From NCBI RefSeq assembly GCF_011764545.1, contig NZ_AP022870.1:4882001-4946000 (forward strand): 64,000 bases of DNA, in the 5' to 3' direction. Positions 26,802 through 35,630 of this stretch are shown piece by piece. Numbering within the stretch: the stretch's first letter is position 1; every line of letters begins with the position of its first letter. Source of the DNA: Phytohabitans flavus (lineage in GTDB: Bacteria; Actinomycetota; Actinomycetes; Mycobacteriales; Micromonosporaceae). A program made the translations under genes and the position numbers. Below the pieces are notes generated by a model, which worked only from the letters and a program-made list of their open reading frames with translations, was not told the origin of the DNA and made no database searches.

Positions 26802-29321
26802 TCAGGCGGTGGTGACGCGCAGCGAGGAGATGGCGTCGTTGTTGCCGGTGTTCAGGAGGTTGGCGTTGTCGGCCCGGAAGGTCCACGCCGTGCCGCCGAA
26901 GCCCGCGTCGGCGTAGCCGGTGACGACGTAACCGGACGGCACCCGGATCGAGGAGATGGAGTCGTTGGCGATGCCGGCGGCCTGTAGCTGCGGCAGGTCG
27001 TAGTTGCCCACCGCGAGCCGCGCCGAGGGACCGTTGAAGTCGGCGTCACCGTGGACCGTCGGGCCGGCGGGCGGCGGTGGGGTCGTGCCGCTCGTGCCCC
27101 AGACCTCGAACTCCCACAACGAGTAGCCCCACTGGGTGTTCGGTGTGACGCCTTGCATGCGCACGTACCGTGTGCTGCGGTTCACCGGCACCGTTTCGTT
27201 GCCGCCGCGGCCGGTCGTGGTGGAGAAGACGTCGGTCCAGCTCGTCCCGTTGTCCGACACCTGGATCTTGTATCCCCTGGCGTAGGCGGCCTCCCACGAA
27301 AGCACCACCTGCTGCACGTTGTAGGTGCCGCCCAGGTCGACGTGGATCCACGCGTTGTTGTCGTTGCTGTGGTCGCTGGACCAGCGCGACGACGGGTTGC
27401 CGTCGATGGCGTTGCCCGCGACAAGCGTGCCGTCCTGATAGGACGCGACCGCCCGGGAGCCCGCGTTACGCGACAGGTTCACCGGCTGGTTGGCCGGCGG
27501 CGCCGGCGGCGTCGGCACGGTCTGCCCGGCCGGCGGCCACAGCGTGAACGAGTTCGCGCCGTTGCGCGCGCCGGCGAATGGACCCGCCATGACGCCGCTG
27601 GCGGGGATCGCGTTGCCGAAGAAGTCGGTGTTCACGTCCGCGGCGATGCTCTCGTTGGCCCTCGGGATGGTGCCGACCCGCGCCTTCGTCACCTGCGTGA
27701 GACCGCTGATGCCGGTGGCGTTGAGGTTGAAGTTGAGCTGCACCGACGTGCTGGTCGCCGTGGTCTGCACGCCGGAGATGACGTTTGTGAAGTTGCCTTC
27801 CTTCACGTGCGTCTTGTTCGTCGCGTTCTCCGGCAGCGTCGAGCCCTGGACGAGGTTGTTGTACCAGAAGTCCTTCACCGGCGACGTGACGGCGCTGCTC
27901 TCGTTCATCGTGCCCGGCTGGAAGTAGTAGGCGTCCCGGCCGCTGCCGTCGATATTGATGTTGCGGTTGTCGATGAACAGGTTGTTGGCGAACACGAGGC
28001 CGGTGGCGTCGAGCGTGCGGATGTCGCTGTTGCCGATGAACACGTTGTTGTCGACCAGGATCGGGCCGAACACCGCCTCGGCGTAGTAGCCCCACGGGGC
28101 GTTCATCACGATGTTGCCGGTAACGCGGACGTTCTGGTTGCCCCAGTCGGTCCAGATGCCGGCGGAGTTGCCGCCGCGCGAGTTCTTGATGTAGTTGCTC
28201 TTGATGAGCCCCTCGTTCATGTAGTGAACCTTGATCGGGGCCGTCTCCGCGCCGCTGAACTCGTTGCGGTAGTTCGTGTCCTCGATCATGTTGTACATGA
28301 GGTCGGAGTTCCACGAGAAGACGCCGGCGATGCCGGACTGGCCGGACTTGGCGATGTAGTTGTTGCGCACGACGTGCGAGCCGTACTTGCTCGTGTCACG
28401 GAAGTTCGTCCGCACGTTGCCGGGCCGGTTGCCGGCCCACTCGTCGCAGCCGAGGCCGATGTCGATGCCGATCGTGCGGGCGTTGATGACGATGTTGTTC
28501 TGGATGATCCAGCGCAGGCCGCCGTTGACGCTGATCGCGCCGGCCTGCCGGCGCGACGGTGAGCTCGGGAAGTCCGAGTAGGTATTGGCGGCGTGCTTCA
28601 CGGTGAAGCCGTCGACGGTGATGTAGCCCAGGCCCCACGCGTCGGGGGCGAAGATCTGCCGCCGCACGTTGATCTCGGCCAGCCGGGCGTTGGGGTCGGC
28701 GGTGCCGAAGTTCGCCCAGATCGTCGTGTTGCCGCCGGCCACCTGCGTGTACCACGTGTTGGCGGCGTTCTGGACGTCGGCCAGCGCGGCCTTCTCGAAG
28801 TACGCCGTCTCGTCCAGGTAGACGTCGCCCGCGGTGTAACCGGGGAAGGTGGCGTCGCCGCCGCCCTGCGGCTGCCCGGTCGCGTACGGGTTGTACGCGC
28901 CGAAGTAGGTGCTGGGCAGCGTGACGCTCCAGACGTTGCCGCTGGACCGCACCCAGTTGTTGACCTCTTCCGAGCCCTTGATGACCACGTCGCCGTCGCG
29001 GGCGGTGGTGTACGTGATGCGGGCGCCCTCGCCGGTACCGCCGCGCGCCGGCTTGACCTGCTCGCGGTACAGCCCGGCGTGCACGACCACCGTGTCGCCG
29101 GGCTGCGCGTCCTGCGCGGCGCGGTTGACGGTCAGGTAAGGCGCGGCCTGCGTGCCGGCGTTGTTGTCGTTGCCGTTCTTGGCGACGTGGATGGTGCGGA
29201 CGGCCAGCGCCGCCTGCTGCGCCGCGAGCGCGGGCACCGGCCTCGACACCAACGCGATGGTGCCGGCGACGACGCAGAGCGAGGTGATCGCGGCGGCGAG
29301 GCGGGTCCTGTGTTGTCTCAT
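26802..29321 (-). CDS. Secreted right-handed beta-helix enzyme with CBM32 and beta/gamma-crystallin domains
   Basis: The ATG at 29321 follows AAGGAAT and opens a signal peptide ending near PVPALAAQQ. The 839-residue protein then has a DUF1565-like entry (IHVAKNGNDNNAGTQAAPYL), a right-handed parallel beta-helix to about residue 600, a CBM32 (about 630-760) and, after a PPPP linker, a beta/gamma-crystallin module of two Greek keys. Each key carries an N-D-x-I-S-S calcium motif (NDSISSIRV and NDAISSLRV). Beta-helix proteins of this kind are polysaccharide lyases or glycosidases; the substrate is not clear. It is the first gene of the unit with GH95, and an AT-rich operator-like motif lies 192 bases upstream. 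Confidence 0.82.
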   Translation of the reverse strand: MRQHRTRLAAAITSLCVVAGTIALVSRPVPALAAQQAALAVRTIHVAKNGNDNNAGTQAAPYLTVNRAAQDAQPGDTVVVHAGLYREQVKPARGGTGEGARITYTTARDGDVVIKGSEEVNNWVRSSGNVWSVTLPSTYFGAYNPYATGQPQGGGDATFPGYTAGDVYLDETAYFEKAALADVQNAANTWYTQVAGGNTTIWANFGTADPNARLAEINVRRQIFAPDAWGLGYITVDGFTVKHAANTYSDFPSSPSRRQAGAISVNGGLRWIIQNNIVINARTIGIDIGLGCDEWAGNRPGNVRTNFRDTSKYGSHVVRNNYIAKSGQSGIAGVFSWNSDLMYNMIEDTNYRNEFSGAETAPIKVHYMNEGLIKSNYIKNSRGGNSAGIWTDWGNQNVRVTGNIVMNAPWGYYAEAVFGPILVDNNVFIGNSDIRTLDATGLVFANNLFIDNRNINIDGSGRDAYYFQPGTMNESSAVTSPVKDFWYNNLVQGSTLPENATNKTHVKEGNFTNVISGVQTTATSTSVQLNFNLNATGISGLTQVTKARVGTIPRANESIAADVNTDFFGNAIPASGVMAGPFAGARNGANSFTLWPPAGQTVPTPPAPPANQPVNLSRNAGSRAVASYQDGTLVAGNAIDGNPSSRWSSDHSNDNNAWIHVDLGGTYNVQQVVLSWEAAYARGYKIQVSDNGTSWTDVFSTTTGRGGNETVPVNRSTRYVRMQGVTPNTQWGYSLWEFEVWGTSGTTPPPPAGPTVHGDADFNGPSARLAVGNYDLPQLQAAGIANDSISSIRVPSGYVVTGYADAGFGGTAWTFRADNANLLNTGNNDAISSLRVTTA
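27097..27483 (-). repeat. CBM32-encoding direct repeat, copy 2
   Basis: The 387-base partner of 26245-26631, with the same length and no gaps, coding the CBM32 of the beta-helix protein. It could support recombination that would delete or fuse the two genes. Confidence 0.85.
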
Positions 29322-29513
29322 ACGATTCCTTTGTGGAAGCGGGATCCCCGCCGTGATCGCCGAATCACGGTCGGCATCAACGATGGCCATGGACACGTTT
29401 CGCGGGATGGGCGTTGCCGAGCGGCCGGCGTGGGCGCCGAGCACCACGCACGGTGGCGTCGTGGCCGGACTCAAGGTCACAGACCATCGCCCGGCATGTT
29501 GCCACTTAGTTAC

Positions 29514-29526
29514 ATTATTAATCTAT
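29514..29526 (-). promoter_or_regulatory. Shared AT-rich motif upstream of the beta-helix gene (candidate ROK operator)
   Basis: On the minus strand this reads ATAGATTAATAAT. It differs by one base from ATAGATTACTAAT at 32298-32310, upstream of the sugar-binding protein gene. It has the same orientation and a similar distance from the start codon (192 against 175 bases). Confidence 0.5.
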
Positions 29527-29604
29527 GCTGATGCCTAGTGGGCGTCAACCCCTTCGCGGTCGGGGGTAGCCCGCGGCGTCGAAGAGCCAAACCCAGGAAG
29601 CTTT

Positions 29605-29747
29605 GGGCTACCGCGACGTCCGCTGTGGTCCAGACCGTCGCTCCCGCAGCCTCACCCTCCGCGTCGGGCAAGCCCACCCACAGGTCGTCGTCGGCCGGAC
29701 CGCGACCTTCGCTGCCGGGTCCGCGCTCCAGCCCAACCTTGACCTAG
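29605..29747 (+). repeat. R1 repeat, long copy in element 1
   Basis: The 58-base R1 core is 29605-29662 (three differences from consensus). Similarity with the copy at 38251 continues for about another 80 bases, through blocks such as GACCTTCGCTGCC and CCTTGACC. It is oriented forward and faces the R2 copy ending at 30130. Confidence 0.85.
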
Positions 29748-29876
29748 CTCGGCGGTCGGGCGCAGGTCCGTCCAAGACAGGCCTGCGCCCGAAGGGCGCT
29801 CGGTTTGCCTTGATCGACGCTACGACGGGCCGCCGTCTGGCAGATCGTGGTACCTAGTTGCCCCTGGAGGGCGGTT

Positions 29877-30130
29877 GAATACCACGATCCGTCGCGACAC
29901 GCGCCCGCACACCCACCTCTGGCCCGCGTCCAACGAACGATCCCGGTCGGGCTTGGGGTTGGGCTTGGACTGCGGACCTGGCAGCGCAGGTCGGAGATTT
30001 CGGCGAGCGCTAGCGAGCCGCCGACCTGCGCGGTGCCCGCGGGAGCATACGGTCCGCAGGTGACGCGGACCGGGGCAAATACCCATCTGAAGAAATATCG
30101 AATGCGACCCCGACCCTGAAAGATCTCTAG
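29877..30130 (-). repeat. R2 repeat, copy in element 1
   Basis: Similar to 38652-38845 from GATACCACGATCCGTCG-like sequence to AGATCTCTAG, with about 60 extra bases after the first block. The core is a perfect 11-base-pair hairpin, GCGCAGGTCGG (29984-29994) with CCGACCTGCGC (30021-30031), followed by CGGTGCCCGCGGGAGCATAC. Confidence 0.85.
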
Positions 30131-31359
30131 ACGCGGGCTGTGACCTGGGGGCCGTGGCCCGGTGCGACCGACCCCTGGAGCACCAGGGCCGCCCCGCCGA
30201 TCGCCGCGGCGTCGCGCGGGTTGCTCGACAGGTCGACCCGTACATCGTGGACGTCCCGCGCGAAGGCCCGCTCCGCGAGCCGGCGGCGGATCTCGGTGAC
30301 GTAGATCGATCCGGCGACGGCGAAGCCCGGCCCGGCGAGGACGAGCGTGTCGAGGTCCCACAGGTTGGCGAGGACCACCGCGCCCTCGGCCAGCAGCGCG
30401 GCCGACTCGTCGACGAGCGCGCGGGCCTGCGGGTCGCCGTAGATCGCCGCGCGGGCGAGCACGTCGAAGGCTCGCGCGTCGGGGTCGTCGGGGCGGATGC
30501 GCAGGCGGTCCGCCAGGTCCGGGGTCGCCCGCACCCGAGCGGCGAGCACGTGCGGCGCGGCGGTCTGCTCGAGGCAGCCGCGGTTGCCGCAGTAGCACCG
30601 CTCGCCTTCGTGGACCACGGCGATGTGCCCGAGCTTGCCCGCGTTCGAGCTGGCGCCGCGGTGCAGGGCGCCGTCGAGGACGACTCCGGAGCCGATGCCG
30701 GCGTTCATGTAGAGGCAGCCGAAGGTCCGGTCGCGCGAGACCTGCCGTCCCCAGAACTCCCCGACGGCGGCCGCCGCGGCGTCGCTGTCGACCAGCACCG
30801 GCACGCCCAGCCGCTGGGTCAGGGCGTGGGCGAGATCCAGGTCGGCCCGCTGCTCCAGTCCGGGCAGCGCGAGAAAGCGGCCCCCGGCTACGTCGACCGG
30901 TCCCGGCCCGACGACGGCCATGCCGGCCACGCTGTCCGCCGGCAGGCCGAGGCCGGCCGTGACGTCGCGGTAGAGCGTGGCGAGCTGCTCGACCACGTCG
31001 CCTGGCTGCTCCTCGGCGGCACCGGCGACGAGCTGGCGGCCGACGGTGCCGCCCCGGGTGTCCGTCACCACGCAGGTCAGGGTGTCGGCACCCACGTGGA
31101 TGCCCACGCCGTAGGCCGCGCGGGAGTTGATGACGAGCATGGATCGGGGCTTGCCCCGGGTCGCGACCGTGTCGCCGGTCTCGCGCACGACCCCGTCGTC
31201 GATGAGCCGGCGAACGATGTTCGAGATCGTCGGCTGGGTCAGCCCCGTGACCTTGACAAGTTCCACCCGGCTGATCGGCCCGGAGGACCGGATGAGGTCC
31301 ACGATGAGCGCACGACTGCCCGGCCCGGCGGCCGCAGACTCCCGTCGTGCCACTCTCAT
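30127..31359 (-). CDS. ROK-family transcriptional repressor
   Basis: The ATG at 31359 (MRVARRESAAAG) follows GAGAGGCGG and gives 410 residues. Residues about 15-75 form a winged helix (LVKVTGLTQPTISNIVRRL). The ROK sugar-kinase-like fold follows, with an ATP/sugar-site region (MNAGIGSGVVLDG). The zinc signature GHIAVVHEGERCYCGNRGCL carries the C-x-C-G-x2-G-C pattern. ROK repressors respond to sugars or sugar phosphates. It is divergent from an HTH-less LacI-type gene and next to ABC importer and beta-mannosidase genes, so a manno- or fuco-oligosaccharide is the likely inducer. Its stop codon lies inside repeat R2. Confidence 0.9.
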   Translation of the reverse strand: MRVARRESAAAGPGSRALIVDLIRSSGPISRVELVKVTGLTQPTISNIVRRLIDDGVVRETGDTVATRGKPRSMLVINSRAAYGVGIHVGADTLTCVVTDTRGGTVGRQLVAGAAEEQPGDVVEQLATLYRDVTAGLGLPADSVAGMAVVGPGPVDVAGGRFLALPGLEQRADLDLAHALTQRLGVPVLVDSDAAAAAVGEFWGRQVSRDRTFGCLYMNAGIGSGVVLDGALHRGASSNAGKLGHIAVVHEGERCYCGNRGCLEQTAAPHVLAARVRATPDLADRLRIRPDDPDARAFDVLARAAIYGDPQARALVDESAALLAEGAVVLANLWDLDTLVLAGPGFAVAGSIYVTEIRRRLAERAFARDVHDVRVDLSSNPRDAAAIGGAALVLQGSVAPGHGPQVTARV

Positions 31360-31434
31360 CCGCCTCTCGTGTCGCCGTACGCTGTCGCACGACCACGTTA
31401 CGGGCAACGAGGTGATTTGGACGAGGAGGAGATC

Positions 31435-32298
31435 ATGACCGCGGCACCGTCCGGTCCGGCGCCCGCCCCGCAGCGGGGGACGCCCGTCGGCCTCGCCCTG
31501 GTACGCGACGCGGAGGTCCTCGGCGCCGAGCCGTTCTTCCACGAGTTCATCGCGGGCATGGAGCGCGTGCTCGTGCCGCTCGGCGTGCCGGTGCTGCTCC
31601 AGGTCGTCGCCACGGTGCCCCAGGCCCAAGACCGGATGCGCGCCTGGGCGCGGTACGGCCAGGTGCAGGGCATGATCCTGATCGACCTGCTGCCCGGCGA
31701 CGAACGCGTAGCGCTCGCCCAGCGGCTGGGCATGCCCACCGTCGTCGTCGGCGACCCGGTCACCGCGGGCGGCCTGCCGACGGTGTGGCCGCAGGACGAG
31801 GTCGCGATGCACGACGTCGTCGCCGAGCTCGTCGCGGCCGGCCACACGCACCTCGGCCACGTCTGCGGCCCGGCCCAGATGGCGCACACGATCATCCGGC
31901 GCCGCACGTTCGAGTCCGTCGCGGCCGAGCGCGGTGCCCGCACGACCTCGTTCGACGGCGACTACTCCGAGGCTGCGGGCATACGTGCGGTAGCCGCGCT
32001 CGCGGCGCTGGAGGACCGCCCCACCGCGCTTGTCTTCGACAACGACGTCATGGCGCTCGGTGCCCTGCACGAGGCCGGCCGCCGTGGCCTCGCCGTGCCG
32101 GCCGACCTGTCCCTCATCGCGTGGGACGACTCGGCGCTGTGCCAGCTGGCCGTGCCGCCGCTCAGCGCGGTCAGCCACGACGTCCAGGAGCTGGGCGAGC
32201 TGGTCGGACACACCCTTGCCGACGCCCTGTCGTCGGCCCCACCACGCACCGTGACTGCGCCCCCGGCACGCCTGGTGGTGCGCGGCTCCAGCCTTTAA
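31435..32298 (+). CDS. LacI/PBP1-type sensor domain protein lacking the DNA-binding domain
   Basis: The ATG at 31435 follows GAGGAGG and opens a 287-residue protein. It begins directly with a short Pro/Ala leader and the first strand of a LacI-family effector domain (TPVGLALVRDAEV). It continues through VTAGGLPTVWPQDE, GHTHLGHVCGP, VFDNDVMALGAL and SLIAWDDSALCQL, all normal LacI C-terminal blocks. No helix-turn-helix is present in any upstream frame. It has no signal peptide, so it should be cytoplasmic. It could be a sugar sensor that works with the divergent ROK repressor, or a decayed regulator. Confidence 0.8.
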   Translation: MTAAPSGPAPAPQRGTPVGLALVRDAEVLGAEPFFHEFIAGMERVLVPLGVPVLLQVVATVPQAQDRMRAWARYGQVQGMILIDLLPGDERVALAQRLGMPTVVVGDPVTAGGLPTVWPQDEVAMHDVVAELVAAGHTHLGHVCGPAQMAHTIIRRRTFESVAAERGARTTSFDGDYSEAAGIRAVAALAALEDRPTALVFDNDVMALGALHEAGRRGLAVPADLSLIAWDDSALCQLAVPPLSAVSHDVQELGELVGHTLADALSSAPPRTVTAPPARLVVRGSSL

Positions 32299-32312
32299 TA
32301 GATTACTAATCT
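32298..32312 (+). promoter_or_regulatory. AT-rich palindrome upstream of the ABC sugar operon (candidate ROK operator)
   Basis: AGATTA-C-TAATCT (32300-32312) is a perfect palindrome, and ATAGATTACTAAT matches the motif at 29514-29526 at 12 of 13 positions. A TTGACT -35-like hexamer starts at 32319. This AT-rich patch stands out in very GC-rich DNA. Confidence 0.6.
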
Positions 32313-32485
32313 TTGTTGTTGACTTCGGTGTTCCCGTCGTAGACGCTGTGAGACGAGCGCGCTCCGGGTAACACGGGCACCCCATTTCCCGGGCTCTCCC
32401 GCTCGTTCGTTCACATCGCGCAACAGCGCCGATCACCACGATCGACGCGCTGTCACCTTGCCCTGCATAAAAGTAAGGACACCCT

Positions 32486-33792
32486 ATGGACCATCGCACC
32501 AGGCCACGGACTGTGCGCGCCATGGGCGCGTTCGTCGTCGCCGCTCTCGTCCTGTCCCCTTCCCTTGTCGCCTGCGGCTCCGATGACGAGGCGGCCGCCA
32601 GCGACTCCATCGACGTCGTCAGCCGCTGGACGGCGGGCAACTCGGCGAACGCGGCGCAGAACAAGGTCCTCCAGGCCTTCACCGCGGAGACCGGCGTCAA
32701 GGTCAACCTCACCGAAGGCCTTGAGACCATCGACGACCAGGTAGAGAACGCCGTGGCCGCGGGCAAGTCCCCCGACCTGGTGATCGTCAACCTGTTCGAC
32801 AAGACGCTGGGCTGGCTGGACGCCGGCGTCACCGTTTCGGCCGACCAGTACCTCAAGGACTGGGGCCTCGCCGACAAGATCAAGCCGGTCGCGCTCGATG
32901 AGTGGCGGGTCGGCAGCGTCGCCGGCGGCGAGCTACAGGGCCTGCCGTTCTCCGGGTTCAGCTGGCCGCTGTGGTACAACACCGACCTGCTCAAGAAGGC
33001 CGGCGTCGACAAGCCCCCGGCGACCACCGACGAGCTCATCGCCGCCGCCCAGAAGCTGCGCGCCGCGGGCTCCGGGCCGGTCGTCGTGGGCGGCAACGAC
33101 TGGACCGGCCAGAAGCTCTTCTACCAGATCGCGGAGTCGTTCACCGACGCCGCGAGCATGCAGAAGGTCATGCAGAACGGCGGCTACTGCTCGACGCCCT
33201 CGGTGATGGAGGGCATCAAGCTGTTCACGAAGCTGCGCGACGGCGGGGTCTTCGTCGACAACGTCGCCGGGCTCAACGCCGACAACATGTACGCGTCCTA
33301 CTACGGGGACAAGGCCGCGATCATGCCGGGCGGTTCGTGGGCCTACACCGAGTCCACCGCCGCGGGCACCGGGATCGACAAGCGCACGACGCTCGCCGGG
33401 TTCCCGATCCCGAGTGGATCGACCTTCAAGAAGCCGACGGCGTACCGAGGGTTCACCGGCGTCGGGTTCATGATCACCAAGCGCGGCGCCGAGCCGGGCC
33501 GGATCGAAAACGTGCGCAAGCTGGTGACGAAGTTCTACGCCGACGCGTCCGTGGGCGAGTTCGTCAAGGACGCCAGCATCCTGCCCCGACCAACGGCGAC
33601 TTCGGCTCCTACTCGGCCAACCCGTTGCTGAGCCAGTCGCTCGGCCTCGACAACACCGTCGAGTACGCCGTGGTGCCCGACGTGTGGATCGGCGCCGCCT
33701 CCGACCGGATCATCACGGTCCTGACCGGGGCCTACGGGAAGTCGACGCCGGAAGAGATCTGTGCCGGTCTCGACACCGCGACAAAGGGCTGA
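32486..33792 (+). CDS. ABC sugar transporter substrate-binding lipoprotein, one frameshift
   Basis: The start ATG at 32486 follows AAGGAC. The signal peptide ends in a lipobox (SLVACGS), so the protein is tethered outside the membrane. The fold is that of family-1 extracellular solute-binding proteins (QNKVLQAFTAETGVKVNL, then LPFSGFSWPLWYNTDLLKK). The frame breaks at the C4 run 33584-33587. One more C restores GEFVKDASILPPTNGDFGSY and the C-terminus ending TATKG. It binds the sugar imported by the two downstream permeases. No ATPase is encoded here, so a shared MsmK-type ATPase is likely. Confidence 0.88.
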
Positions 33793-33798
33793 CGACGC

Positions 33799-33823
33799 GG
33801 GGCCGCCCACTCGTGGCGGCCCC
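33799..33823 (+). other. Intercistronic stem-loop after the binding-protein gene
   Basis: GGGGCCGCC (33799-33807) and GGCGGCCCC (33815-33823) pair perfectly around a seven-base loop. Hairpins at this point in ABC operons usually raise binding-protein expression over the permeases by partial termination or mRNA protection. Confidence 0.7.
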
Positions 33824-33846
33824 CGCCTTCTGAAGGAACGCAGGAG

Positions 33847-34803
33847 ATGTCAACAACCAGCACCCTGCCCGGCACCCGCCCCGGCACCGCGCCCCCGATC
33901 GTCACCGGCCGGCGAAAGGCGGGAGGTGGCCTGCACTCACCCCGCGTCCTGCTGCTGACGATCCCGTCGCTGGTCTGGTTCGCCGTCTTCACGGTCGGCC
34001 CGCTCATCGCGATGTTCGTCATCGCGACGCTGCGGTGGAAGGGGCTGCTGTACGAGCCGACGTACGTCGGGACGGAGAATGTCAGCCACGTCTTCGCCGA
34101 CCCGGTGTTCTTCGACGCACTGCGCAACAGCTTGGTACAGGTCGCGATCGTGATCCCGATCATGATCCCGCTGGCGTTCATGCTCGGCTACCACCTCCAC
34201 ACCAAGCCGCGCGGCTACCGCGTGCTGTCGGTGCTCTACTTCTCGCCGGGCCTCATCTCGATCTCCATCACCGCGATGATCTTCTATGGGGTGCTGTCTC
34301 CGGACGGCGGGGTCAACGGCGCGCTGCGCCAGATCGGCCTCGACTCGTTGGCCACCCCGTGGCTCGCCGACCCGAGCACCGCGCTCGCGAGCCTCATCGC
34401 CATCGACCTCTGGCGCGGCGTCGGCTGGACCGCGGTGCTGTTCGCCGCCCGCCTGGCCAGCCTGCCGTCCGATGTGGTCGAGGCGGCCCGGATGGACGGC
34501 GCCGGGCGGTTCCGCATCATGTGGCAGATCGCCTTTCCGATGATCAAGGACTACGTCCGCACACTGACGATGCTCCAGTACCTCTGGACGCTGTTCACCT
34601 CGGCCGCCCTGATTCTCCTGCTCACCAAAGGCGGACCGGGCACCTCGTCCACCACGCTGTCCTACCTGGTCTACGCGAAGGCGTTCACCCAGCGGGACCT
34701 CGGCTACAGCCAGGTGGTCGGTGTCGTCCTCCTCGTCCTCGGCATCGCCGGGATGCTCCTCATCCGTGCGCTGCTGCGCAGCTCCCTGGAGAACAAGCGA
34801 TGA
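33847..34803 (+). CDS. ABC sugar transporter permease, MalF/UgpA type
   Basis: This 318-residue protein has six predicted membrane helices after a cytoplasmic leader. The EAA loop is EAARMDGAGRFRIMWQIAFP, which contacts the ATPase. The MSTTSTL start at 33847 follows AAGGAACGCAGGAG. It ends with ATGA shared with the next permease. With its partner it forms the channel for the sugar bound by the upstream lipoprotein. Confidence 0.9.
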   Translation: MSTTSTLPGTRPGTAPPIVTGRRKAGGGLHSPRVLLLTIPSLVWFAVFTVGPLIAMFVIATLRWKGLLYEPTYVGTENVSHVFADPVFFDALRNSLVQVAIVIPIMIPLAFMLGYHLHTKPRGYRVLSVLYFSPGLISISITAMIFYGVLSPDGGVNGALRQIGLDSLATPWLADPSTALASLIAIDLWRGVGWTAVLFAARLASLPSDVVEAARMDGAGRFRIMWQIAFPMIKDYVRTLTMLQYLWTLFTSAALILLLTKGGPGTSSTTLSYLVYAKAFTQRDLGYSQVVGVVLLVLGIAGMLLIRALLRSSLENKR

Positions 34804-35630
34804 CCCGTTCCCGGCGTAGTGGCACACCGGTCGCCACCGTCCTGTCCTGGCTGTACGCGCTGCTGCTCGCGGCGCCGCTGTACTACCTCGCGGTCAGTGC
34901 CCTAAAGACGAACGTCGAGATCTTCACGCGGCCGTTCGCGCTGCCGGCGCACTGGCTGTGGGGAAACTTCGAGACCGCCTGGCGCACCGCCGACCTCGGG
35001 GGCGCGCTGTTCAACTCGGTGCTCATCTCGGTCGTCGCGATCGTGCTGACGCTGTGTCTGGCGGTACCCGCGGCGTACGCGCTGGCCCGCCAGGACAACC
35101 GCGTCGCCCGCGTGGTCACCGGCGTGTTCTCGGCCGGCTTCCTCATCCCTCCGTTCGCGGCGCTGATCCCCACCGTCATCCTCGCCATCAAGATGGATCT
35201 CTTCTACACGCGCGAGTTCCAGATGCTCTTCCTGCCGGCCAGCGCACTGCCGCTGTCGGTGCTCCTGCTCACCCAGTTCATGCGCACGGTGCCGCCGGCC
35301 CTGGTGGAGTCGGCCGCCCTCGACGGCGCGGGCCACTGGCGGCTGCTGTTCAACGTGTTCATCCCGATCGCGATGCCCGGCGTCGTGAGCGTGACGATCC
35401 TGCAACTGCTCACCTTCTGGAACGAGTACCTGTTCGCGCTGGCCATCACCGGCACCGGACCGGACGTGCGCACGGTGCAGGTGGCGCTGCCGACGCTCGT
35501 TTCCGACGCCACCAACTTCGGGGTGCTGACCGCCGGCACCGTACTCACCCTCCTGCCGGTGTACATCGCGTACTCGCTGGCGAGCCGCCGTATGCAGGAG
35601 GCACTCACCGCGGGGGCGGTCAAGGGATGA
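34800..35630 (+). CDS. ABC sugar transporter permease, MalG/UgpE type
   Basis: The 276 residues span six helices and carry the EAA-type loop ESAALDGAGHWRLLFNVFIP. The ending LASRRMQEALTAGAVKG is typical of MalG-like carbohydrate permeases. It overlaps the previous permease by four bases and the beta-mannosidase by four bases (ATGA both times), so the three are translationally coupled. Confidence 0.9.
   Translation: MTRSRRSGTPVATVLSWLYALLLAAPLYYLAVSALKTNVEIFTRPFALPAHWLWGNFETAWRTADLGGALFNSVLISVVAIVLTLCLAVPAAYALARQDNRVARVVTGVFSAGFLIPPFAALIPTVILAIKMDLFYTREFQMLFLPASALPLSVLLLTQFMRTVPPALVESAALDGAGHWRLLFNVFIPIAMPGVVSVTILQLLTFWNEYLFALAITGTGPDVRTVQVALPTLVSDATNFGVLTAGTVLTLLPVYIAYSLASRRMQEALTAGAVKG

Larger units (their letters stand above)
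29605..30130. repeat. Composite intergenic element 1 (R1 ... R2)
   Basis: It fills most of the 805-base stretch between the beta-helix start and the ROK stop; I see no gene there. R1 points right and R2 points left. The spacer holds a perfect ten-base-pair hairpin (CGGGCGCAGG at 29757, CCTGCGCCCG at 29782). The right end AGATCTCTAG supplies the TAG stop of the ROK gene. Related elements lie at 38221-38845 and 48760-49327. Confidence 0.75.

Noticed and set aside
24447..26987. 846-residue plus-strand open frame
   Set aside because: It is antisense to the GH95 gene; the translation is Val/Arg/Gly-rich without domains.
29322..30126. Possible tRNA or riboswitch in the gene-free stretch
   Set aside because: Hairpins belong to repeats R1/R2; I found no cloverleaf, T-loop or known aptamer core.
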